From assembly GCA_963847595.1 (NCBI GenBank), contig CAWKAJ010000003.1, positions 186,001 through 250,000 of the forward strand: a stretch of DNA of 64,000 nucleotides, given 5' to 3'. Both the position numbers and the translations under genes were made by a program. Positions 39,610 through 47,558 of the stretch are shown one piece after another; within the stretch, counting starts at the first letter, position 1; each line of letters opens with the position of its first letter. Origin of the DNA: JACWAE01 sp963847595 (GTDB lineage: Bacteria > Chloroflexota > Dehalococcoidia > SZUA-161). The notes under the pieces are model-generated. The model worked only from the letters and a program-made list of their open reading frames with translations, was not told where the DNA came from and did no database searches.

Positions 39610-39779
39610 GAGGGCAGATTGCAAAGTGAGAGGTGCAGGGGGTAAAATGTGAATTGTCCCCCTTTTAGGAAAGGGGGGATTGAAATTGAGAGATACGAAG
39701 CGCAAAGTGAGAAGCGAGAATTGAAAAATGAAGTCATAGAGCCGTTCGCCTCTGGCGGACTGCGCCCAGGAGACAGTAA

Positions 39780-40019
39780 ATGAAGATAGGTGTCTGTGGC
39801 ATTGCCTGTGAGAAGTGTCCCATGATGGTTAAGGAGAAATGCCCCAACGGGAAGAAAGGATGTACTCCTAAAGAGAACAAGTTCTGTGAAATAGCTACAT
39901 GCGCTTTCAGAAAAGGCGTCAAACTTTGCTTCGAGTGCGCCGAGTTTCCCTGCGAGACGACCAAGAAGGGGCCTATCAGCTACGATTACTGCAAGTTCAT
40001 AGCCAGTGAAGGGTTTTAA
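39780..40019 (+). CDS. DUF3795 Cys-rich protein
   Basis: A 79-residue protein: MKIGVCGIACEKCPMMVKEK, then CPNGKKGCTPKENKFCEIATC and CFECAEFPCETTKK. Nine or ten cysteines in the DUF3795 pattern, with the conserved YCGxxC-like start and the CxxCxxFPC motif. Function of the family is unknown; a zinc or cluster role is likely. A second, longer member of the family is at 52272. A single gene between the ABC operon and hicBA. Confidence 0.8.
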   Translation: MKIGVCGIACEKCPMMVKEKCPNGKKGCTPKENKFCEIATCAFRKGVKLCFECAEFPCETTKKGPISYDYCKFIASEGF

Positions 40020-40144
40020 AGGTGGTTGTTCGGCTGTAGGGGGCAAACCCGCCCCCTACAGCTTATTGACCTCACCCACGATAGCCGTGTTATGATGTGT
40101 AGGTGATATATTTTAAGGTGTTGAGGTGAATTGGAGGAGGGACT

Positions 40145-40369
40145 ATGAAGATTTATCGGTTTTCTGTAATAATTGAAAAGAACGGCGATGGCTATTTCGC
40201 TTTTTGCCCGGAGCTTCAGGGATGTTATACGCAGGGTGATACTTATGAGGAGGCTCTGAAGAACATAAAGGACGCGATACGGCTTCATGTGGAGGACAGG
40301 CTGGAGGCCGGTGAGGAGATTCCCCGACTTGAATCTGTCAGCCTGACATCCTTGGAAGTTGCGATATGA
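40145..40369 (+). CDS. hicB: HicB-like antitoxin
   Basis: A 74-residue HicB_lk_antitox domain: MKIYRFSVIIEKNGDGYFAF, CPELQGCYTQGDTYEEALKN and IKDAIRLHVEDRLEAGE. It lacks a C-terminal ribbon-helix-helix, being the short form. GGAGG precedes ATG. It precedes hicA with a four-base overlap. HicB would neutralise HicA by mimicking its substrate. Confidence 0.92.
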   Translation: MKIYRFSVIIEKNGDGYFAFCPELQGCYTQGDTYEEALKNIKDAIRLHVEDRLEAGEEIPRLESVSLTSLEVAI

Positions 40370-40596
40370 CAGAGCGGCTGCCCAGGATAACTGCTGCTGA
40401 AGCAATCAGGGCACTGGTGAAGGCTGGATTTACTCTTTCAAGGCAAAGCGGAAGCCATAAGATTTACAAGAACCGAGAAGGGAAAAGAGTAACTATCCCG
40501 CATCATCCCAGGAAAATCCTCCATCCCAAGGTCTTAAAAAGCATTTTGAAAGACGCAGATTTGACAGAGGAAAAGTTCAGGGAGTTGATGAGATAG
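40366..40596 (+). CDS. hicA: HicA-like mRNA interferase toxin
   Basis: A 76-residue YcfA/HicA fold protein with the catalytic histidine in RQSGSHKIYKN and the following VTIPHHPRKILHPKVLKSIL. It starts inside the hicB stop (ATGA). The toxin residues are intact, so the module is probably active. It lies immediately before tldE, within the segment separating tldD and tldE. Confidence 0.93.
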   Translation: MTERLPRITAAEAIRALVKAGFTLSRQSGSHKIYKNREGKRVTIPHHPRKILHPKVLKSILKDADLTEEKFRELMR

Positions 40597-40642
40597 GTCA
40601 GGAACAAGGTATCTTCGCGTCGTTAGCAAGAAGGATACATCG

Positions 40643-41947
40643 ATGGAAGAATTGCTGAAACAGGCGAAGAAGGCGGCTGAGGAGGCGGAGGTGTTCTCGG
40701 TCTCGCGCAGCGAGACCGACGCTGTGTTTGAGGCCAACCGTTTGAAGCAGGTGGTAACCCGCGAGACCTCGGGCAGGGCGTTGCGCCTGATTAAGGGCGG
40801 CAGGATAGGGTTCTCGGCTACAAATAAGGTAAATGGCACGAAGGAGCTGGTGGAGATGGCACTGGAGATGGCCCCCTTCGGCGCTGAAGCCAAATTCGAG
40901 TTCCCCTCGCTGGAGCGCTATTCCAAGGTTGAGGTGTATGATTCCGAGGTGGAGAAGGTCACCGAGGAACAGATGGTGGAGCTAGGACAGTCGCTCATCG
41001 ACAAGGTCAGGGCGCATACGTCGGAGCTGGTGTGTCAGGGCGAGGTGTCCAAGAACACCTTTTCTGTTGAGATATTGAACTCCCGAGGCGGGAAGGCGAC
41101 TTACAAGAAGAGCGTGTTCAGTTTGGCTGTGGAGGGAGTGCTCATCCGGGGCACGGATATGCTTTTCGTGGGTGATAGCGAAAGCTCTTGCCATCCCATC
41201 ACTGACCACAAGACTGTATCTGGTAACGCCATTGAGCAGTTGGAGCGGGCCAAAGAAACCGCTCCCTCGGCTGAGGGGAAGCTGCCTGTGATTTTCACAC
41301 CGCTGGGTGTCGCCAGCACGCTGCTTATGCCTATCGCGATGGCGGTGAATGGGAAGACTGTGCTGCAGGGCGCCTCGCCGCTGGGACATAGGAAGGGCGA
41401 GCAGGTCTTCGATAAAAGGCTCTCGATCTGGGACGATCCCACTGTCGAGTACCGGCCAGGGAGCAGGTTCTGCGACGACGAGGGCGTGCCTAGTCAGCGC
41501 ACACCGCTCATCGCCAAGGGAGTGGTAGCGAACTTTCTCTATGACCTCCAGACTGCCGCGCTGGCAGGCACCAAGAGCACGGGCAGCGCTTCGAGAAGCC
41601 TGGCCAGCCTGCCCAGTCCGTCGCTGAGCGCCATAGTCATTGAGGAAGGAAATACCAGCTTCGAGGACATGCTGGCTGATATCAAGGACGGGCTGGTGGT
41701 CGAGGAGCTCATGGGCGCCTCTATGGGGAATGTGCTGGGTGGTGATTTCTCAGGCAATGTGCTGCTGGGCTACAGGGTGAAGGATGGTAAGCTGGTGGGG
41801 CGGGTGAAGGACACTATGGTCACGGGGAATATCTACGAGGCCTTGAAAGAGGTCACAGCTATCGGAAACAAGGCGAGGTGGGTGGGTGGAGTGGTGCTGA
41901 TCCCGCATATCTGTTGTCCCCGACTGGCAGTATCGACGAAGAAATAG
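40643..41947 (+). CDS. tldE: TldE/PmbA-family protein, partner of TldD
   Basis: A 434-residue homologue of TldD without the HExxxH zinc motif, as expected of TldE/PmbA. Recognisable segments are RLIKGGRIGFSATN near residue 48 and GVVANFLYDLQTAALAGTKS, with VVEELMGASMGNVLGGDFSG towards the C-terminus. It would form the noncatalytic half of the TldDE protease. Start at 40643 has no strong ribosome site (AGAAGGATACATCG). It lies 47 bases after hicA. Confidence 0.9.
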   Translation: MEELLKQAKKAAEEAEVFSVSRSETDAVFEANRLKQVVTRETSGRALRLIKGGRIGFSATNKVNGTKELVEMALEMAPFGAEAKFEFPSLERYSKVEVYDSEVEKVTEEQMVELGQSLIDKVRAHTSELVCQGEVSKNTFSVEILNSRGGKATYKKSVFSLAVEGVLIRGTDMLFVGDSESSCHPITDHKTVSGNAIEQLERAKETAPSAEGKLPVIFTPLGVASTLLMPIAMAVNGKTVLQGASPLGHRKGEQVFDKRLSIWDDPTVEYRPGSRFCDDEGVPSQRTPLIAKGVVANFLYDLQTAALAGTKSTGSASRSLASLPSPSLSAIVIEEGNTSFEDMLADIKDGLVVEELMGASMGNVLGGDFSGNVLLGYRVKDGKLVGRVKDTMVTGNIYEALKEVTAIGNKARWVGGVVLIPHICCPRLAVSTKK

Positions 41948-42017
41948 GGATGAGGCGATGAGCCTGAAGCATCTGCTCGAGGCTACCCATTATCATTGCT
42001 AAGCTCAGGATAAAGGC

Positions 42018-42935
42018 ATGTCGTCAGCTTTGGAAAACTACTTGAAAGACCTGCGCGATACCGGGAAGCCCCTGGTTGTCTCGAAGCTGGTCAATTTGTC
42101 TGACCTCTCGAGAGAGGAGATGGGAACGTTCAGGAGCACGTGGCATGGGATCGACGTGGCAAGGCGCAGGGAGATCGTAGAGCGACTGGTGGAGCTGGCT
42201 GAGGACAATTTCGAGCTGGACTACGACCAGATATTCCGTCTCTGTCTTGGCGACGGCGATGGTGAGGTGAGGGCAAAGGCTGTCGAGGGTCTTTCGGAAT
42301 GCGAAGAGCGCTCCTTGCTTGACCCGTTGATCCGTCTGCTCCTGGGTGATTTGGAGGACTCGGTGCGCGCTGAGGCCGCTGCGGCCCTGGGCACATTCGC
42401 CATGCTTGCCGAATTCGGGGAGCTGAAGGCAAACGACGCTGATAAGGTGGAGAAGGCTTTGCTCACTGCCTTCAGTAATAAGAAGGAGCAGATGGATGTG
42501 CGCTGCAGGGCGCTGGAATCGATAAGTATGATGAGCAGGCCGCAGGTCGAGGTCATGATCCGGCAGGCGTACCAGAGCGATAGCCTGGAAATTCGTGCCA
42601 GCTCTTTGTGTGCCATGGGGAGGACTTGCAATTCCGATTGGCTATCTATACTTTTGCAGGAACTCAGCAGCCCCTCCGCTCAACTGAGGTTCGAAGCGGC
42701 CAGGGCCTGCGCGGAGCTTGAGGCGGATGATGCTGTTCCCAGGCTCATTGAACTCACCCGTGATGACGATGCTCAGGTCCGGCTTTCTGCCGTTGAGGCA
42801 CTGGGGCGGATTGGGGGCAACGAAGCGAAGCTCGCTCTACAAGAATGCCGGGACGGCCCAGACGATGTAATGAGCGAGGCGGCAGAGGATGCATTGGACG
42901 AGATGAAGTTCTGGGAGGACCCGTTCGCCGTTTAG
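42018..42935 (+). CDS. HEAT-repeat protein
   Basis: A 305-residue protein built of alpha-helical repeats of about 30 residues: GDGDGEVRAKAVEGLSECEE, GDLEDSVRAEAAAALGTFAM and DDDAQVRLSAVEALGRIGG are three clear PBS-lyase/HEAT units; others are degenerate. Such proteins are protein-protein scaffolds. There is no catalytic motif or signal peptide. It is convergent with the ROK kinase gene, only two bases apart, without a visible terminator. Confidence 0.85.
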   Translation: MSSALENYLKDLRDTGKPLVVSKLVNLSDLSREEMGTFRSTWHGIDVARRREIVERLVELAEDNFELDYDQIFRLCLGDGDGEVRAKAVEGLSECEERSLLDPLIRLLLGDLEDSVRAEAAAALGTFAMLAEFGELKANDADKVEKALLTAFSNKKEQMDVRCRALESISMMSRPQVEVMIRQAYQSDSLEIRASSLCAMGRTCNSDWLSILLQELSSPSAQLRFEAARACAELEADDAVPRLIELTRDDDAQVRLSAVEALGRIGGNEAKLALQECRDGPDDVMSEAAEDALDEMKFWEDPFAV

Positions 42936-42937
42936 TA

Positions 42938-43894
42938 CTAGGTGTTCTCCAGCACCAGCGCCACAGCCCCCAGGAGCCCGGGATTGTCGCCCAGGGCGGA
43001 AGCAGTAATACGTACTGAAATGTCTCGCATCACCCTCTTGGCGACGACACGGCGTACCGGCTCGAAGATAAGGTCACCGGATTTGGAGACCCCGCCGCCG
43101 ATAATGATAAGCTCGGGGTTGAATATGTGAATAAGGTTGACCACTCCCACCCCCAGGTTGGTGCCTGCAGTATCCATGACCGCTTTAGCGACAGCGTCTC
43201 CCGCCCTCGCTGCCTTCTCTACAATCTCAGCGGTTATTTTGCTGGTATCTCCGCCTACAAGCTCGCTGATGGCACTCTTTTCGCCTCGAGAAAGCCTCTC
43301 TGCAGCGAAGCGTGCGATAGCGGTCCCTGAGGCGAGCACCTCCAGGCAGCCGATGTTGCCGCAGTTGCATCTGGGCCCGTTGATGTCTATGGTCATATGG
43401 CCTACCTCTGCGGCGAAGCCGCTGGTTCCCAGCAGCAGTTTGCCTCCCGTGATGACGCCTCCGCCGATACCGGTGCTTACTGTGATGTAGATGAGGTCGT
43501 GGCAGCCCTTGCCCGCGCCGAATTTATACTCACCTAAGGCAGCGAGTGTGGCGTCATTGCCCACACATACCGGAAGCTGGAGTTCCCGCTCAAAGATGGC
43601 TTTTATGGGGGTGTGATACCAGGCGAGAAGGTTAGGCGACATAAGCAGTACCCCTGTACCCTGTGTGACCAGCCCGGCAATAGCCACGCCCATGCCCCTT
43701 ACCGTAGCGCGGTTGATGCCTGAGAGCAAGTCAGAGATAGCGTTCTTTATATGCTCTATGGTCAGCTCGGGATCGTCGGGTTTAACTGGCGCTGAGTAGC
43801 GTTTCAGAAGCTCGCCTTTGTCATTTGCCAAAGCGAGGCGGAAATTGGTGCCGCCGAGGTCGAGGGCTAAAATGAGATGCTTTCCCTGGCTCAA
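42938..43894 (-). CDS. ROK-family sugar kinase (glucokinase-like)
   Basis: A 318-residue kinase: ATP-binding DLGGTNFRLAL near residue 12, VGNDATLAALGEYKFGAGKG, the ROK signature with GFAAEVGHMTID and the zinc motif CNCGNIGCLE. Most likely phosphorylates glucose or a related hexose in the cytoplasm. Its start is TTG (43894-43892), supported by AGGAG six bases before. No transporter or other sugar gene is adjacent. Confidence 0.9.
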   Translation of the reverse strand: MSQGKHLILALDLGGTNFRLALANDKGELLKRYSAPVKPDDPELTIEHIKNAISDLLSGINRATVRGMGVAIAGLVTQGTGVLLMSPNLLAWYHTPIKAIFERELQLPVCVGNDATLAALGEYKFGAGKGCHDLIYITVSTGIGGGVITGGKLLLGTSGFAAEVGHMTIDINGPRCNCGNIGCLEVLASGTAIARFAAERLSRGEKSAISELVGGDTSKITAEIVEKAARAGDAVAKAVMDTAGTNLGVGVVNLIHIFNPELIIIGGGVSKSGDLIFEPVRRVVAKRVMRDISVRITASALGDNPGLLGAVALVLENT

Positions 43895-44021
43895 AATAAG
43901 CTCCTGGATTTTGTTTGTGATAGTATAACATCGCGGTGGCTGGCTGTCTAATAAGGGATTGGAGAATACCCCGACATTCTTTTGGTGAAGCTGGGAGGCC
44001 TTGGCCCTGACTCCGTTTAAC

Positions 44022-44051
44022 TTGACTTAATGTACACTCGAATGCTATACT
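44022..44051 (+). promoter_or_regulatory. Promoter of the 44111 acyl-CoA dehydrogenase
   Basis: TTGACT (44022-44027) and TATACT (44046-44051) with 18 bases between, 60 bases before the start codon. Confidence 0.6.
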
Positions 44052-44110
44052 TTGAGTCGGCCCTTAAAGCTTTACTAATAGAGATATGACCGAGAAAGGA
44101 GCACTATAGG

Positions 44111-45271
44111 ATGTCAGGATTTGGCTTTACTCCGGACCAGGAGACCCTGCGGGAGGAGGTAAGGAAGTTTGCCCTGAAGGAGCTTGCTCCCGGGGCTTTG
44201 GCGCGCTCTAAAATGGAGCCGGAGGAACTTCATAAAAATCTGCACCATATCGACAGGCAGATAGTAAAGCTGGGATGGAATCACCTTAACATACCGGAGA
44301 AATACGGTGGACAACATATCGACCACGTTTCTCTGGGCATCATTGTGGAGGAGGTAGCCAAGGTAGACCCCACTGTGGAGCCTGTGGGTTCCATACAGGC
44401 GACCAGCGCCTTGCTCACACAACTTCCCGAGGATATTCAGGATGAGTGGTTCCCGCCCCTGATCAGCCGTGAGAAGAGGCACTCCTTCGGCTTCACGGAG
44501 TCTGCCGCCGGCTCTGATGCCGCCGGCATTGTCACCAGGGCCGAACGCAAGGGAGACTATTACATTGTCAATGGCGAGAAGACCCCGCTACCCGGCGCTA
44601 CCATAGCTAACGTGGTCACGATATCTGTCAAGACTGACCCCAAGGCCGGGTTTCGCGGCGTAAGCCTGCTCTGGATACCCACTGACCTGCCTGGGGTAAC
44701 CATAAGGCCTCTGCCCTGGATGGGAAATTACGGTCTTTTCCCCAGCTTCGTGACCTTCGACGATGTAAAGGTGCCTGTAAGAAACCGCATAGGCGAGGAA
44801 GGCCTGGGTTTCTATCTGCTGATGGGTACACTGGACTGGCTGCGCATCATCGTGGCGCTTGAGTGCCTGGCTCGCGCGCAGGCCTCGCTTCAGGACGCCA
44901 TGGCATGGTCTAAGGAGCGCCGGACCTTCGGCAAGCTCATAGCCTCCTATCAGGGTGTGTCGTTCCCCATCGCCGAGCATTACACCATGGTCGAGGCGGC
45001 GCGAATGCTCTGCTACCGGACGCTGTGGCTCAAAGACCAGGGCCAGATGCACACCATGGAATCAGCCATGGCCAAGTGGTTCAGCGTGGAGGTCTCGGTG
45101 CAGTGTATCAAGGACATGCTGGTGCTCATCGGGCATCCGGGCTACAGCACGGAACATCCTATTTCGATGAGGTTGAGAGATGTCCTCGGGTACCAGCTTG
45201 GAGATGGCCCCCCACAGATTCAGAAGATGATTATTGCTAGACTGCTGCTGGGCAAGTCGATTGCCGGGTAA
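44111..45271 (+). CDS. Acyl-CoA dehydrogenase with Asp at the usual Glu position
   Basis: A 386-residue flavoprotein of normal length. FGFTESAAGSDAAGI (127-140) binds FAD and substrate, and RRTFGKLIASYQGVSFPIAEH is the C-terminal-domain signature. Where most family members read GYQIYEGTSQIQ with the catalytic Glu, this one reads GYQLGDGPPQIQ, placing Asp365 there. Cyclohexanecarboxyl-CoA and cyclohexenecarboxyl-CoA dehydrogenases are known to use Asp as base, so an alicyclic substrate is possible; this is inference. AAAGGAG precedes ATG. A 56-bp perfect palindrome follows the stop. Confidence 0.85.
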   Translation: MSGFGFTPDQETLREEVRKFALKELAPGALARSKMEPEELHKNLHHIDRQIVKLGWNHLNIPEKYGGQHIDHVSLGIIVEEVAKVDPTVEPVGSIQATSALLTQLPEDIQDEWFPPLISREKRHSFGFTESAAGSDAAGIVTRAERKGDYYIVNGEKTPLPGATIANVVTISVKTDPKAGFRGVSLLWIPTDLPGVTIRPLPWMGNYGLFPSFVTFDDVKVPVRNRIGEEGLGFYLLMGTLDWLRIIVALECLARAQASLQDAMAWSKERRTFGKLIASYQGVSFPIAEHYTMVEAARMLCYRTLWLKDQGQMHTMESAMAKWFSVEVSVQCIKDMLVLIGHPGYSTEHPISMRLRDVLGYQLGDGPPQIQKMIIARLLLGKSIAG

Positions 45272-45277
45272 GCAATT

Positions 45278-45333
45278 CAGGACTATCCATCGTAGGGGCA
45301 ATTCATGAATTGCCCCTACGATGGATAGTCCTG
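45278..45333. repeat. 56-bp perfect palindrome
   Basis: Arms 45278-45305 and 45306-45333 are exact reverse complements with no spacer. It starts seven bases after the acyl-CoA dehydrogenase stop. The centre reads GGGGCAATTCATGAATTGCC; similar CCCCTACG ends occur in the 36.9 kb palindromes. As RNA it would be a very stable hairpin and may terminate transcription. A second, shorter near-palindrome (AGGCGCATCGCGATACGCCT) follows at about 45338. Confidence 0.85.
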
Positions 45334-45509
45334 TGTAGAGGCGCATCGCGATACGCCTGAAGTATCTTCAAACGAATGCTTCCCTTATTTGACAGTCTCT
45401 GGTATAATGTCACAAAACTTGAAGGAGGTGAGAGCAGCATAAGAAATTTGTCTCTGTGATAACAGAGGCGCCAGACAGAAAATCCTTAAGCAAAGGAGAT
45501 TGATAGCCT

Positions 45510-45626
45510 ATGATGGAGCAAGCATTAGGCTTGGGTTTAAGTTTGGTGATATGGGTGGGGTCGATGGTGGGCATGGTCATCGGCTTCGGCCTGAAACCGT
45601 TCAAGTGGTTAAGGAAAGCAGTGTAG
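45510..45626 (+). CDS. 38-residue single-helix membrane peptide
   Basis: ATG at 45510 lies ten bases after AAAGGAG and encodes MMEQALGLGLSLVIWVGSMV..., ending KPFKWLRKAV: one hydrophobic helix and a basic tail, the same size and plan as the peptide at 31980. An extended -10 promoter (TGGTATAAT, 45401-45408) lies about 100 bases upstream and a strong terminator 26 bases downstream, so it is an independent transcription unit. Function unknown. Confidence 0.65.
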   Translation: MMEQALGLGLSLVIWVGSMVGMVIGFGLKPFKWLRKAV

Positions 45627-45651
45627 AAGACAAAAGCTTATTTGGAAGCGA

Positions 45652-45685
45652 AGAGAGCCCCCGAATTCCGGGGGCTCTCTCTTTT
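45652..45685 (+). terminator. Rho-independent terminator
   Basis: Twelve-base arms (45652-45663 and 45669-45680, GAGAGCCCCCG/CGGGGGCTCTC core) around a five-base loop, followed by CTTTTATA. It closes the 45510 micro-gene unit. Confidence 0.9.
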
Positions 45686-45800
45686 ATAGATGAGCAAAAC
45701 GTGCTGATGGTAGTTGTGATGTTAAGGCGTCTTGTGCCTGGCAGCCTATCGCAGTAGAATGTGTAACCACGAGCCGGGAACAGAAGGCAAGGAGGCCGCG

Positions 45801-46760
45801 ATGCCAAACGGAAAGAGCAGAATTGTGCGTGTAGCGGCTGTCCAGATGGAGTCGGAAAATGGCCTTGTTGAGGCCAACCTCGAGCATGCCGCTCCCATGG
45901 TCGAACAAGCGGCGCGGGAGGGTGCGAAGCTCGTCTTGCTGCCGGAGTTCCTGCCTACCGGATATATTTTCACCACAGCTATATGGGACGGGGCGGAATC
46001 AAGTAACGGGCTGACTGTCCAGTGGCTCAAGGCAAACTCTAAAAGACTTGGCATCTGGCTGGGAACCAGCTTTCTTGAAGCGGACGGGGAGCATTTTTTT
46101 AACACTTTTGTCTTAGCGACTCCAGACGGAGGTGAGGCTGGCCGGGTAAGGAAACAGACGCCCGCTGCATTTGAGGCCTTCTTCAATAAAGGCGGGACTG
46201 GGCCGCACGTGATGGACACAGAATTGGGTAAGATAGGGGTGGGCATCTGTTACGAGAATCAACTGTCATACATCCCGCAGATTATGTACAGGGAGTCAGT
46301 AGATTTGCTATTGATGCCCCACTCATCCCCCATAATAGCGCAGATGGTATTTTCTGTAGCAGAGCTTGCTCCCCGGTATGCACGATTGCTTGGAGTACCG
46401 TCGATTGTGTGCAACAAATGCGGCCGGTGGCAGGCTGCATATCCCGGCCTGCCATTCTACAAAGCAGAGTCACGCTTTCCCGGGCTGTCCGCCATAGCCG
46501 ACTCCGATGGCTCCATCAAGGCGCAACTGAAGGATGAGGAGAGAGTGATAGTTGCAGATGTCCTGCTTGAGCCGGGACGCAAAACCCGCCAGGCGCCGCA
46601 ACGCCACGGACGGTGGGCTGACAATGGCAAGTGGCTCAGGAACGGGGCCAGGGTGGTAGAGGCTGTGGGAGGGCTGTGGTACACGCTGAGCTTGGAACGG
46701 AAGAGAAAAGCGCTGCGAATCTCGTCGGCTGGTGATAAGAAAACAACCGCGTCGAAATGA
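45801..46760 (+). CDS. Carbon-nitrogen hydrolase (nitrilase superfamily)
   Basis: A 319-residue enzyme from ATG 45801 (AAGGAGG six bases upstream). The catalytic triad is visible: Glu49 in LLPEFLPTGY, Lys118 in GRVRKQTP and Cys150 in VGICYENQ. The enzyme would hydrolyse an amide or nitrile; which one cannot be told, and the C-terminal 60 residues are basic and family-specific. It stands alone, followed by a dispersed G-rich repeat. Confidence 0.88.
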   Translation: MPNGKSRIVRVAAVQMESENGLVEANLEHAAPMVEQAAREGAKLVLLPEFLPTGYIFTTAIWDGAESSNGLTVQWLKANSKRLGIWLGTSFLEADGEHFFNTFVLATPDGGEAGRVRKQTPAAFEAFFNKGGTGPHVMDTELGKIGVGICYENQLSYIPQIMYRESVDLLLMPHSSPIIAQMVFSVAELAPRYARLLGVPSIVCNKCGRWQAAYPGLPFYKAESRFPGLSAIADSDGSIKAQLKDEERVIVADVLLEPGRKTRQAPQRHGRWADNGKWLRNGARVVEAVGGLWYTLSLERKRKALRISSAGDKKTTASK

Positions 46761-46775
46761 GAGATCGTTTAGCAA

Positions 46776-46873
46776 CTGGGGAGTCCAGAGGGGCCAAGCC
46801 CCTTTGGTGGGGGTCTGGGGGTGTCCCCCACCTTCTAAAGTCCCCCAAGACTGGGGGATATAGGGGGTTGAAA
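46776..46873 (+). repeat. Dispersed intergenic repeat, copy 3
   Basis: Begins TGGGGAGTCCAGAGGGGCC, continues GGGGGTCTGGGGGTGTCCCC and ends AGTCCCCCAAGACTGGGGGA..AGGGGGTTG. Closest to copy 1 (30549-30648). Confidence 0.7.
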
Positions 46874-46919
46874 AATAGTTCATAAACAATCTCGAAATGA
46901 GAAACAAAGGAGCCGGGAT

Positions 46920-47534
46920 TTGAGAAAGCGAAAGCCGATTATCACGGTGGTGAAGAACGGCCCGTACATAGTCAGGGGTTTGGAGCACTTCAGGGATGCG
47001 AAAGGTCGAGAGCTTCCGGTGCAGCCGGCGATGTCGCTTTGCCGCTGCGGCGTCTCAAAGAACAAGCCGTATTGCGACGGTTCCCATACTAAAATCGGCT
47101 TCATTGACGAGAAGGACCCCAACAGAGTGCCGCGCGAGATACATGAATGGAAAGGCAAGCGTATTACCATAGTGGACAACTCGGATGTCTGCTGCCGCGA
47201 CCGCGCTTGCGTAAACAATTTGCCCAAGGTTTTTGAGGAAGAAAACCCGGACGCTGCCACCGTGAAGGAGATTATTGACACCATCAGGAAATGCCCCTCG
47301 GGTGCGCTGACATATAAAATGGGAGGGAGGCATTGCCAGGACTTCCACCGCGAGCCTGCTATCACAGTTGCCCGGAACGGGCCGCTCAAAGTGGTCGGGG
47401 GCATCCGGTTGAAGGACGAGATGCAGTCTCAGCCGGCCTGTCCGGAACATTACACGCTGTGCCGGTGCGGCCGCTCCCAAAACAAGCCGTTCTGCGATGG
47501 CTCCCATCTGGATGTGGGCTTCCAGGAGGGCTGA
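46920..47534 (+). CDS. Double CDGSH iron-sulfur protein with central ferredoxin-like domain
   Basis: A 204-residue protein with TTG start, supported by AAAGGAG eight bases upstream. Two CDGSH motifs, CRCGVSKNKPYCDGSH near residue 41 and CRCGRSQNKPFCDGSH near 182, each bind a [2Fe-2S] cluster through three Cys and one His. Between them is a Fer4_19-type domain (CCRDRACVNNLPKVF, IRKCPSGALTY). Such three-part proteins occur in many anaerobes; the role is thought to be redox sensing or cluster transfer. Convergent with the SDR gene. Confidence 0.9.
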   Translation: MRKRKPIITVVKNGPYIVRGLEHFRDAKGRELPVQPAMSLCRCGVSKNKPYCDGSHTKIGFIDEKDPNRVPREIHEWKGKRITIVDNSDVCCRDRACVNNLPKVFEEENPDAATVKEIIDTIRKCPSGALTYKMGGRHCQDFHREPAITVARNGPLKVVGGIRLKDEMQSQPACPEHYTLCRCGRSQNKPFCDGSHLDVGFQEG

Positions 47535-47558
47535 GGCCTCACAATGCCCTGGTGCTGC

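Noticed and set aside
45380..45410. TTGACA and TATAAT at 45.39 kb as a standard sigma70 promoter
   Set aside because: The two boxes are only about eight bases apart. The TATAAT was kept as an extended -10 (TGG before it) and not as a pair.
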